NCBI GenBank assembly: GCA_028724185.1
Contig: JAQYDN010000015.1
Span: forward strand, 1-49,921
DNA: 49,921 bases
Source: Bacillota bacterium
GTDB taxonomy: Bacteria > Bacillota > Clostridia > Tissierellales > Peptoniphilaceae
Direction of reading: 5' to 3'
Position numbers and translations under genes: made by a program. Within the stretch, counting starts at the first letter, position 1; every line of letters starts with the position of its first letter. Shown here piece by piece: positions 24,824 to 32,721 of this stretch. Under the pieces are notes generated by a model that searched no databases, was not told where the DNA came from, and saw nothing but the letters and a program-made list of their open reading frames with translations.

Positions 24824-24831
24824 TTGTACAA
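24824..24831. promoter_or_regulatory. Candidate OhrR operator
   Basis: TTGTACAA is a perfect palindrome 18 bp before the ohrR ATG, within the run TATAGTTGTACAAAA on the minus strand. It overlaps or lies just after the AT-rich -10 region. Known OhrR boxes are AT-rich palindromes of related sequence, so this is a plausible self-regulatory site. From here to 25299 the only other feature I see is the terminator at 25147. Confidence 0.45.
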
Positions 24832-25146
24832 CTATATTTTATTAAATATAAATGCGGATGCAAGGGTATTTTCGAATCTTTGAAATTTCTTATCACTCAC
24901 ATGGCGCGCCAAAAGATAATTCTCCACGCACTATGTTCACAGACAATCCGTTCTCCGCGACACAAATCATATCGGACGTGCGGATAAACACGTCCTTCGC
25001 ACACAACGTCCGTGCGAAACACCCCGGCAATCCTGTTCGCTTTACCGGCGAGATTCACGCGCAAAGCGCGTCATATCGATCCTCGAGAGACTTTTCCGCG
25101 TCGGAAAACAGGAAAAGGCGGCGATCGTGCGCGAACGCGCGGGAAG

Positions 25147-25177
25147 ATAAAAAAAGAAACCCGACTTTCGCCGGGTT
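25147..25177 (-). terminator. Terminator after the ferritin gene
   Basis: On the minus strand AACCCGGC-GAAA-GTCGGGTT, a strong stem with a GAAA loop, followed by TCTTTTTTT. It lies about 120 bp after the ferritin stop, in the intergenic region. Confidence 0.85.
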
Positions 25178-25299
25178 CCTCTTCATCTTGTGCTATTTTT
25201 TATCGGTCAAATGACGTCGTCACTTGACTTTTTCTCGCGCAATTTTTATGCGGCGAATTCATATCGTCCGTATTTAGTGAAATTTATTAATCGCTTCAA

Positions 25300-25785
25300 T
25301 TAATCTTCTTTCGCAAGGCTCGCTTCGATGAGTGCGATTGCGGCGAAGTCTCCGTTTGCTCTTTCTATTTGGTTGATCAATGTTCTGAAGGTATCTTCTT
25401 CTTCAACTTGTTCGTCGACAAATTTTTGGATAAAGGAAATAACGCGCTCGTCGCCTTCTTCACGCGCGGCCTTTGCAATTGCATGAATCTTGCTCGTGAC
25501 TTCTTTTTCGTGTTCGAGCGCTTGTTTTACGACATCCAATAAGTCCTTAAAATCGTCGTTCGGTTTTTCCAATTTCCCATAAGACGGTTTATAGTCGAGG
25601 CTCAACAAGAAGTCCATAATTTCTTCGGAGTGTCCCAACTCTTCCACGACTTGTTTATCAAACCAGGCTTCAAATCCCATAAGATCTTGTTCTGCGGCAT
25701 ATATTTGCATCGCTTTGTAGTTATATCCGGATTGTGCTTCAACCGTTACTTGTTCATTCAGCATGTCTAAAAGTTTGTTACTCAT
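25300..25785 (-). CDS. Non-haem ferritin (iron storage)
   Basis: A protein of 161 residues from MSNKLLDMLNEQ. The ferroxidase-centre residues are visible: Glu17 (VEAQSGYNY), Glu48-Glu49 and His52 (VVEELGHSEEI), Glu93 (EHEKEV) and Glu/Gln in VDEQVEEED (about 126-134). The length and helix pattern match bacterial ferritin FtnA rather than bacterioferritin (no haem Met site seen). It stores ferric iron and limits Fenton damage. Strong AGGAGGAATACA before the ATG. The 272 bp upstream hold an AT-rich promoter region without a clear operator. Confidence 0.95.
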   Translation of the reverse strand: MSNKLLDMLNEQVTVEAQSGYNYKAMQIYAAEQDLMGFEAWFDKQVVEELGHSEEIMDFLLSLDYKPSYGKLEKPNDDFKDLLDVVKQALEHEKEVTSKIHAIAKAAREEGDERVISFIQKFVDEQVEEEDTFRTLINQIERANGDFAAIALIEASLAKED

Positions 25786-26057
25786 TGTATTCCTCCTGTT
25801 TAAAAATCACATAGTTCTTACGATACGTCTCTTAATAATTGGGAACACGTCAAGCATCGATACATGGCTAAAACATCCGCGTCCTGTCGACGGAACGATC
25901 GAACGCTTAACCGCTCGCGTTCATTAAATACCCCGTCTATCGGAAATCTAACATCTTATCAGATATTTTTCGATCAAAAAATATCTTTACATTAGTTTGT
26001 GTCCTATGCATCGAATACCACTTTATTAAATCTATCGCCGCTTTTGGAATATTCGTC

Positions 26058-28310
26058 TTAATGTCTTAAAAACCGCCTGACGTGCTCGGCCGTATAAGAA
26101 GCCTTGCACTCGATAAAATCCGCGGGATAACCCTGAAACAGTAATTTCCCTCCGAGAACTCCGCCCCTCGGCCCCAGGTCGACGATCCAATCCGCTCGGC
26201 TGATCACCGACAGGTTGTGCTCGATCACGATCAGGGTATTGCCCTCATCGACCAATTCGCGAATAAGCCTCATCAAATTCACTATATCCGATTCGTGCAG
26301 ACCTGTGGTGGGCTCATCCAGGATAATAATCTCCGACAGTTTCTCGGAAAGCATCCGGGCTATTTTTAATCTTTGAAGTTCCCCGCCCGAGTAAGTGTCC
26401 AGAGTCTGTCCGAGCTTTATATAGGATAAGTTGGCTTTTATCAACGACCTTAAGGCGCGGTGTATCTTCGGATTGTCGTAAAAAATCGCCTCGGCCTCGA
26501 CGGCCGTTAAATCAAACACCTCGGCGATATCTCTTCCCCTATACGCATACGACAGCGCCTCGTCGTTGAACCGCTTGCCGCGGCATTTCTCACAGACATA
26601 CTCGGAATTTCCCAAATAAGCCAAGTCGAGCGTTATCGTCCCCTTCCCCTTGCACGCGGGACAGGCTCCCTTGCCCGTCACCGAGAACAAGGACCTCGCC
26701 ACGCCGTTTTCCCTACCGAATATTTTTTTAATCTCGTCATATATCCCCAAATAGGTGACGATGTTCGAGCGACCGGTCGCCCGCGGCAAACTTTGATCCA
26801 ATATCGTGGATTCGGGATATCGGCTTTTAAAAATCTCCCTGATTAAAGTGCTTTTACCGGAACCCGCCGGCCCCGTCACGACCGTCATCGCGCGCTTGGG
26901 AATCTTGACGGTCAGATTTTCGATATTGTGCTTGGAGACGTTATTCAACTCGTAATAGCCCGAAAAAACTTTTTTCTCCTCGTTAAGATGGTGCTCTTTT
27001 AAGAGGGCTTTTGCCGTAATCGTGTCGGAGTGCAGCAATTCACGATACGTGCCTCGAAAAGTTATGTCGCCTCCGTCGACGCCCGACCCTTCTCCGAAGT
27101 TTATAAGATAATCACAATCCTTTATCATGTCCGGATCGTGGTCCACGAATAATACGGAATTGCCCTTTTCCTTCAGCCCTTTAAAGATGTTCGTCATCCC
27201 CTCGATATCTTGGGGGTGGAGTCCCGCACTCGGTTCGTCAAAAATATACAGGACGTCCGACAAAGAACTGTTTAAGTACTTCACCATCTTAATTCTTTGA
27301 GACTCCCCGCCGGATAAGGTGCCCGTCGGCTGATTCAATTTCAAGTAATCCAGGCCGACGAGCGATAAGCTTTTTAATTTTACCTTTAGCGCGCGAGTAA
27401 TCGCTCCGACGCGCTCGTCGTCGATTCCGTCTATAAAATCAAATAAATCGCAGACGTCCATATCCGAACAGTCCGCGATGGACTTCCCCTTTATTTTTGC
27501 GCGCAATACGTCGTCATTGAGTCTCGCCCCGTGGCAGACCGGGCAGGTTTTTGTGATTAAAATCCGCTCCACATCCTTTTTGTACCGAGGATCCTCCGCG
27601 TGGATGAAACTTTCCATAATCCGCGGAATGACCCCGAAGTATTTGGCCGTCTTGTGCCACTTCGAACTCGGATGTTCGGGCGTTATTTTTGGAGAATATA
27701 AGAGCAGGTCGAGCTCATCCTCACTGAAGTCGGCTATTTTTTTACGGTTGTCGAAATAGCCCGACTCCGTATAGCGGGTCAACCTCCACCCCCCGTCTTT
27801 AAACGTCGGAAAGTCGATGGCGTTATCGTCTAAGGATTTGTCAAAATCTATCAGACGATCGACGTCTATGGACTTCACGACGCCCAAGCCTTGGCAATTT
27901 TTACACATGCCCTCAGGATTATTGAAGGAATACGTCATCGAATACCCTATAAATGGCACCGCGACTCTGGAATATAGGAGCCGCAAATCCGAGTAAATGT
28001 CCGTCACCGTCCCCACGGTCGACCTGGCATTTCCGCGAATCTTCTTTTGGTCAATCACCAGCGAAACCGGCAGATTGGAGATGGAATCCACCGGAGGCTT
28101 TTTATACTTCGGCAGTAGATTCTGAATATAGCCGGAGTACGTCTCATTTAACAATCTCTGCGACTCGCTCGCGATCGTATCGAAGACGAAAGAAGATTTT
28201 CCCGATCCCGAGACGCCGGTGACCGCGACAATCTCGTGCTTCGGAATGTCGACCGAAATACTCTTTAAGTTATTGGTCTCGGCATTTTTTACGACGATGT
28301 AATCATTCAT
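26058..28310 (-). CDS. UvrA-like ABC-F/UvrA-paralogue ATPase (excinuclease subunit A-like)
   Basis: A protein of 750 residues, shorter than housekeeping UvrA (about 940). Two ABC ATPase cores are present: Walker A TGVSGSGKSS (31-40) with signature LSGGESQR and DEPSAGLHP; then TGPAGSGKST with YSGGELQR and DEPTTGLHES. Zinc-finger CxxC pairs are seen (CKNCQG, CPVCHG, CPACKG, CEKCRG). The length deficit fits the paralogues that lack the UvrB-binding region. Such UvrA2-type proteins are linked to resistance to DNA-binding drugs. It is coupled by 8 bp overlap to an upstream MarR gene, which supports a drug-response role. Confidence 0.88.
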   Translation of the reverse strand: MNDYIVVKNAETNNLKSISVDIPKHEIVAVTGVSGSGKSSFVFDTIASESQRLLNETYSGYIQNLLPKYKKPPVDSISNLPVSLVIDQKKIRGNARSTVGTVTDIYSDLRLLYSRVAVPFIGYSMTYSFNNPEGMCKNCQGLGVVKSIDVDRLIDFDKSLDDNAIDFPTFKDGGWRLTRYTESGYFDNRKKIADFSEDELDLLLYSPKITPEHPSSKWHKTAKYFGVIPRIMESFIHAEDPRYKKDVERILITKTCPVCHGARLNDDVLRAKIKGKSIADCSDMDVCDLFDFIDGIDDERVGAITRALKVKLKSLSLVGLDYLKLNQPTGTLSGGESQRIKMVKYLNSSLSDVLYIFDEPSAGLHPQDIEGMTNIFKGLKEKGNSVLFVDHDPDMIKDCDYLINFGEGSGVDGGDITFRGTYRELLHSDTITAKALLKEHHLNEEKKVFSGYYELNNVSKHNIENLTVKIPKRAMTVVTGPAGSGKSTLIREIFKSRYPESTILDQSLPRATGRSNIVTYLGIYDEIKKIFGRENGVARSLFSVTGKGACPACKGKGTITLDLAYLGNSEYVCEKCRGKRFNDEALSYAYRGRDIAEVFDLTAVEAEAIFYDNPKIHRALRSLIKANLSYIKLGQTLDTYSGGELQRLKIARMLSEKLSEIIILDEPTTGLHESDIVNLMRLIRELVDEGNTLIVIEHNLSVISRADWIVDLGPRGGVLGGKLLFQGYPADFIECKASYTAEHVRRFLRH

Positions 28311-28731
28311 CTCTCCCCATCCTGGCCTTTCTCAATTCATCGGATAAGATCCCGGATAAACGGATAAATTCTTCCTGTTCCTCTTCGGTAAAGTGTTCTG
28401 CGGCTATGCGATAAAGGGCGCTATGCCTCTTTGAAATATCCTCCAGAAGAGCGTCGCCGCCTTCGGTCAGTGAGGTGTACAACTCTCGCCCGTCCAACTT
28501 GTTCGGAATTTGCTCGATATAGCCCATAGACTTTAAGCCCCTCAAGGCCTTCGATAACTTCGTCCTCGATACCCCCAAGACGAGACTTAAGTCCGACGGT
28601 AATATTTCCCCTCCCTTTTTCAATCGGCATAAAATATCGTACTGTAGCCAGGTGATTTCTCTCGGATTGACGAGATTTCTCTCCGCCACCATTTCGCACT
28701 GTAATTCGATCAGCGATGCCTTTAGATCCAT
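28303..28731 (-). CDS. MarR family transcriptional regulator
   Basis: A protein of 142 residues with a winged-helix (GGEILPSDLSLVLGVSRTKLSKALRGLKSMGYIEQ, about 40-75, and the wing KLDGRELYTSLTEGG). Its end overlaps the UvrA-like ATPase gene by 8 bp, so both are one operon and it most likely represses it. The ATG at 28729-28731 is preceded by GGGGGGAATATC, a weak ribosome site. The inducing ligand is unknown, plausibly the toxin that the ATPase counters. Confidence 0.87.
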   Translation of the reverse strand: MDLKASLIELQCEMVAERNLVNPREITWLQYDILCRLKKGGEILPSDLSLVLGVSRTKLSKALRGLKSMGYIEQIPNKLDGRELYTSLTEGGDALLEDISKRHSALYRIAAEHFTEEEQEEFIRLSGILSDELRKARMGRDE

Positions 28732-28921
28732 GATATTCCCCCCTTATAGTTTCTATATCGAAATTATATCACAATCGCAATTAACGGCGAGACCCTTCGC
28801 CTTTGTTTTAAGCGATGGAGAATCTCTCTTTCGCCTCTCACCGAATTTCCGTTGTGCAACTTCTCGCCGCCTGTCGACGGCCTCTTTAAGAGGATCGATC
28901 TCTCTGCACATTGTCGGACAA

Positions 28922-28956
28922 TAAAAAATACCGTCGCCTCGACGCGAGACGACGGC
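28922..28956 (-). terminator. Terminator after the EamA transporter gene
   Basis: On the minus strand CCGTCG (28950-28955) pairs with CGACGG (28931-28936), followed by TATTTTTT. It lies 100 bp after the transporter stop. The remainder of 28732-29055 shows only a purine/AT-rich stretch near 28760 that may carry the MarR promoter. Confidence 0.78.
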
Positions 28957-29055
28957 ATGGTCTTCCACCGACAGCGGCCCTTCGACCGGACCGCCCGTTC
29001 ATTTGTCTATTCGCTACAATTCACCCGATACGTTTCCCTATGTATCTTCCGCCTT

Positions 29056-29976
29056 TTAGATTGGTTCATATCCCCTTATCTTCGCATTGGCGATATAGAC
29101 TCCGATGATAATAACGACGGCTCCGAAAATTTGGTACACGGTAAATGTCTCGCCGAGGACAAGCGCTCCGGAAATAATCGATACCACCGTCGAAACACCG
29201 ATAAACGAGGACGTCTTGTTGACCCCTATCTTGGCGATGGCTATGTTCGATAAGAAGAACGCGATCACGGAACAGCCGATCCCCTGATAGACGATCGCGA
29301 TAAGAAAGGTCCCCTTCTCAAAAGGCAGCATCATCAACGCCCGGGCGTTACCCGAGGCCGCGGCTTCCGCTAACGCGAGGACGATAAACAGGACAGCTCC
29401 CGCAAGTAACATGACATACGTTATTTCCAAACCGGTAAAATCGTTCGCCTTATCTACAAATACTCCGTACAAGGCATAAGATGCCACGGCGAGGAACAAA
29501 AACGCGTAGCCTATTCCCGATAAGCTGGACGACGCGCCCACCGCGAGCACGGTCATGACGACGCCGGCAAGCGTGATTAAGATACCCGCGATCTGATAGG
29601 GCGTGGGCTTTTTCTTAAGAATCAACGTCGAGGCGATCAACGATGCCACCGGTATGCACGCCAAAAAGACGCCGCTTTCGGATGAGGTGGTATAACTTAT
29701 TCCGATCGTCTCCCCGATGTAGTAGATGCACGGGCTGAACAGCGCGACCATAAGGAGCGGTTTTATATCTTTGCCTTTTAAATTTACTTTTATCGCTCCC
29801 GAAAAGACGAGGATACTCATGGCAACGGCCGCAATCAAAAACCTCCATCCGAGAAGGGCGAGTTCGCTCGCCGATTCCGTCGCCTGCTTGGTAAACATAT
29901 AGCTCAATCCGTATAAGGTCTCGCAACCGAGCGCACATAGCGAGCCCACGATTCGATTATCTTTCTTCATCTCCAC
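29056..29976 (-). CDS. DMT superfamily transporter (EamA-type)
   Basis: A protein of about 306 residues from a GTG at 29976, favoured by AGAGGTG seven bases upstream; ATG codons at 30003 and 29970 are alternatives. Ten hydrophobic segments occur as two five-helix EamA repeats (about 12-140 and 160-300), with the typical LILKKKPTPYQIAGILITLAGV at the end of the first and LGETFTVYQIFGAVVIIIGVY at the end of the second. These are usually exporters of metabolites or amino acids. The substrate is unknown. Confidence 0.9.
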   Translation of the reverse strand: MEMKKDNRIVGSLCALGCETLYGLSYMFTKQATESASELALLGWRFLIAAVAMSILVFSGAIKVNLKGKDIKPLLMVALFSPCIYYIGETIGISYTTSSESGVFLACIPVASLIASTLILKKKPTPYQIAGILITLAGVVMTVLAVGASSSLSGIGYAFLFLAVASYALYGVFVDKANDFTGLEITYVMLLAGAVLFIVLALAEAAASGNARALMMLPFEKGTFLIAIVYQGIGCSVIAFFLSNIAIAKIGVNKTSSFIGVSTVVSIISGALVLGETFTVYQIFGAVVIIIGVYIANAKIRGYEPI

Positions 29977-30308
29977 GATCGCACCTCTGTAAACTCTCTT
30001 CATTCCATCTAATTCAAGGTCTCCGTCGGCCGTTTCCCATCACGTTCAAATCGTATCGTTATTTATGTAAAAGACGGATTCGCAAAAAATGCGATTCCTG
30101 TCGAAGATATCTATTCAAACGTCCCTGTTCTAATCGATTGATTTCTTATCGTGCACGCCTATGACCATGCCCTCCGACCTCTAATTTTCTTTATCGTTCT
30201 CTTCTGTATGGGCATGATCTGTTTTTGCAAGTATACCCATAAGTATGACGGGTAAGATAATGCGTCATCTATTCACGACGCGAACCTTCACAACTCCCCC
30301 GAGGTGTC
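29977..30308. other. Gene-free stretch
   Basis: A 332-bp interval between the EamA and second antiporter genes. No frame with a ribosome site, no tRNA-like fold and no clear terminator is seen. It presumably holds the EamA promoter and the 3' end of the antiporter transcript. Confidence 0.5.
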
Positions 30309-31508
30309 CTAAACATCTCTTTCCAAGAACTTTTTGTGTGTATAATCCATGCCGATCGCGCCGAGCGGGGCGGTTAGAATTATAGCCATGACCGCCACCG
30401 AGAGGATGATTTTCCCTGAGGGAAGCCCCGCCGTGAGCGGAACCGATCCAATCGCCGCCTGCACCGTGGCCTTCGGCAGATAACTGATAACGCAGAAGGC
30501 TCTTTCCTTCGCATTTAATTTCGTTCCCGCGACACAAACGGCGACGCCGACGGCGCGAATACAGAGCGCGATCAAAATCATGAAAACCGCCGCAAGTCCC
30601 GCCTCCAACGTGTAGCGAATGTCGACTGCCGCACCGACCAATACGAAGAGCACGACTTCGGCGGCTATCCAGAGTTTTCCGAACTTTTCGGAAAGTCTTT
30701 TGGACACAAAGACCGTACTCTTCATCTTGAGCACGCTCGCCATCGACACGACCGCGATAAGGCCCGATACGGCGACCTTGCCCTCGAGCCAACCTTCCAC
30801 TGCGACCAACAGAAAGGAAACGCCGAGGAGAATAATGACCTTCACGCTGTTTCGTATGTATCGCTTTTTTTCATACGCCCGCTCGAAATAGTCGTAGAGC
30901 GCATATCCCAGGGCCGCCCCCAAGACCGCGCCGAGAATGATGGAGATCGGAACATTTAAAAGGCTTTTGATGTTTACAGCGCCGCCCTCCGCCATGCCCA
31001 AGAATGTCGTGAATAAAACGATGACAAAAATATCGTCACAAGAGGCCCCCGCCATAATCATCTGCGGGATGGCCTTTTTCGTGCCGACTTTCTGTTCCAT
31101 ATACTCCACCATGCGCGGCACGACCACGGCAGGCGAAACCGCTCCGAGGACCGATCCCATCAGAGCCGCCTCCACGCGCGTGATTCCGAAGATTTTCGGC
31201 GCGAACATCGTGTAGGCCAAAATTTCAAACGTCGCCGGCACAAAAGCCATGAGAATCGCCGGCCTTCCTACTTTTTTAAGGTCGGCCAAGTCGAGGGAAA
31301 GCCCCGCCTTTAATAAAATAATGATGAGTGCCATCTTCCTGAGTTCCGAGGAGATGGATAGAACCGACGGATCCAATAAGTCTAAGGCGAAGGGTCCGAG
31401 GACGATACCGGTAATGAGCATGCCGATTATTTTCGGCAGGTTCATTCGACTGAATATCGAGCCCGTCAAGAGGCCGACTAAAAAAATAAGTGCAAGTGAT
31501 GTTAACAT
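30309..31508 (-). CDS. Cation:proton antiporter under fluoride riboswitch control
   Basis: A protein of 399 residues from MLTSLALIFLVGLLTG. The frame stays open for another 400 bp, but that part covers the riboswitch and lacks a ribosome site; GGGAGGAAATT precedes the ATG at 31508. About 11-12 membrane segments. Typical CPA features include NLPKIIGMLITGIVLGPFALDLLDP and AGASCDDIFVIVLFTTFLG, where the Asp pair is the expected ion site. Sodium/proton antiporters are among the known fluoride riboswitch targets. The protein may expel fluoride-linked protons or Na+, or balance ions under fluoride stress; that part is inference. Confidence 0.88.
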   Translation of the reverse strand: MLTSLALIFLVGLLTGSIFSRMNLPKIIGMLITGIVLGPFALDLLDPSVLSISSELRKMALIIILLKAGLSLDLADLKKVGRPAILMAFVPATFEILAYTMFAPKIFGITRVEAALMGSVLGAVSPAVVVPRMVEYMEQKVGTKKAIPQMIMAGASCDDIFVIVLFTTFLGMAEGGAVNIKSLLNVPISIILGAVLGAALGYALYDYFERAYEKKRYIRNSVKVIILLGVSFLLVAVEGWLEGKVAVSGLIAVVSMASVLKMKSTVFVSKRLSEKFGKLWIAAEVVLFVLVGAAVDIRYTLEAGLAAVFMILIALCIRAVGVAVCVAGTKLNAKERAFCVISYLPKATVQAAIGSVPLTAGLPSGKIILSVAVMAIILTAPLGAIGMDYTHKKFLERDV

Positions 31509-31527
31509 AATTTCCTCCCATAATCGC

Positions 31528-31613
31528 AAAAAAGCCGATGCTCCTGCGACCGTCATCGTAGAAGTCATCAGCTTATCAGCAGTTCGGGTTTCCCCCGGGA
31601 GAACTTCATTCCC
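31528..31613 (-). promoter_or_regulatory. Fluoride riboswitch (crcB class)
   Basis: The 5' UTR read on the minus strand matches the fluoride aptamer. It has GGGAATGAAGTTCTCCC (31597-31613), then AACTGC and GCTGATGACTTCTAC up to 31558, corresponding to the family consensus GATGGNGTTC..CC, AACCGC and GCTGATGACNCCTAC. The expression platform is a terminator: GCTGATG-A-CTTCT (31560-31572) pairs with AGGAG-CATCGGC (31534-31545), 12 bp with one bulge, followed by TTTTTT. The terminator's 5' strand is the aptamer's conserved 3' half, so folding of the aptamer with fluoride prevents termination. It is an ON switch by this reading. Located about 20 bp before the antiporter SD. Confidence 0.93.
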
Positions 31614-31622
31614 TTTTTTAGG

Positions 31623-31651
31623 ATTATATAATGGTTTAAATATCGGGTCAA
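31623..31651 (-). promoter_or_regulatory. Promoter of the riboswitch-antiporter unit
   Basis: Minus-strand TTGACC (31646-31651), a 17-bp spacer and a perfect TATAAT (31623-31628). The predicted start, near 31616, begins just before the riboswitch aptamer. It separates this unit from the upstream DUF5714 gene. Confidence 0.9.
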
Positions 31652-31710
31652 CCGACGAAAGCTCTCCCGTCAAACACATCGCCCGCCACGCGACGACGGG
31701 CATGCTAAAT

Positions 31711-32409
31711 CTAGCGTCTTCCCGCATCCGGATAAAAAGGACAAGCTTGTTGCAAACACTGATTGTTAAGATGGGATCGGGAGCAACTGATGCGATCCGG
31801 ACGCATGTCAACGCCCAGTGTTTCTCTCGTAAAATCAATTGCCTCCATGATCGCAAGATATGAATCTCTCTTACAACACCGCGGACCTCCATTTTTGCCG
31901 ATCGCATCCAGCGCTCTCGCCGTCATTTGATTGGAAAGTCCCCACGACTTTTCAGTCAACGGCGTCGATTTCAACGCAATCGACATGTACATCCCCGCGC
32001 TGATTCCCGCTCCGCAGGCACCCCAAAATCCGCAGGCGCCACCCGGGACTTGCCTTCCCCGCGCCTGCATTTCGAGGAGCGCCGCTTTTAGATCGATCTC
32101 TCCGCCCGCATTATTATAGGCGGTCAAAAGCGCCGAACCGACCATGGTATGATGCTCCGGGCCGTGCATATGGCAAGACGGCATATCCATCATCTCCTCC
32201 AAAATCTCAATCGGGCTCGTCGACAAACTGTTCAAACAGATGGCGACGACCCCGTCCATTCCCTTCGTGTGACATTCGTCGCAAACAAAATGGCCCTCGA
32301 CACACCTCGTCTTGCTGTGTTGCTTCTTATGACAAAGTTCACATTCCATCACCTCGTCGGCATCGAAATATTCCAGGGGCGCTTTGCAAATCAGGCATTC
32401 TTCATTCAT
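31711..32409 (-). CDS. Cysteine-rich DUF5714 family protein
   Basis: A protein of 232 residues from MNEECLICKAPLEYF, with GAGGTG seven bases before the ATG. The N-terminus is zinc-ribbon-like, with CxxC pairs (CLIC, CELC, CDEC) and further Cys/His. The centre has the CHMHGPEHH segment and GGACGFWGACGAG, and the end has SNQMTARALDAIGKNGGPRCCKRDSYLA and a C-terminal CxxxxxxxxxC group. These are features of DUF5714, found in anaerobes. Metal or iron-sulfur binding is likely but unproved. The function is unknown. Confidence 0.82.
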   Translation of the reverse strand: MNEECLICKAPLEYFDADEVMECELCHKKQHSKTRCVEGHFVCDECHTKGMDGVVAICLNSLSTSPIEILEEMMDMPSCHMHGPEHHTMVGSALLTAYNNAGGEIDLKAALLEMQARGRQVPGGACGFWGACGAGISAGMYMSIALKSTPLTEKSWGLSNQMTARALDAIGKNGGPRCCKRDSYLAIMEAIDFTRETLGVDMRPDRISCSRSHLNNQCLQQACPFYPDAGRR

Positions 32410-32512
32410 CAGTCTCACCTCGTCCAATTCTTCAAAAATTCATCATCCGTTCCTTAAAATTATATGCGATCTATGGAAATAATTCGTCGAATCTTTTATT
32501 CCCTTTCACCAT

Positions 32513-32543
32513 AAAAAGGCACCCGACCGCAGCCGAGTGCCTT
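32513..32543 (-). terminator. Terminator after the FAD oxidoreductase gene
   Basis: On the minus strand AAGGCAC (32537-32543) pairs with GTGCCTT (32516-32522), with GC-rich interior pairing, then TTTTATGG. It lies about 180 bp after the oxidoreductase stop. Nothing else in 32410-32721 is recognised. Confidence 0.85.
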
Positions 32544-32721
32544 ACATATCCCGAGGGCGCTATCCATATATATCTTCATAAAAACGGCGACGATGTCGAA
32601 ATGATGCGTGTGGCGACGAATCGAAAATAGGCGCATCCACCTCGACCGTCATCACCCGACAGATCCGATTTTCGTATCATGCCGGAGGCCGTTTCCAACA
32701 TCCCATTCTACATCCCCTGAA

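Noticed and set aside
25786-26057. A Fur or PerR box upstream of ferritin
   Set aside because: AT-rich sequence near 25840 is vaguely similar, but no good inverted repeat was found.
30309-31907. A long N-terminal extension of the second antiporter
   Set aside because: The extra part covers the promoter and the fluoride riboswitch, has no ribosome site, is not membrane-like, and the ATG at 31508 has GGGAGGAAATT.
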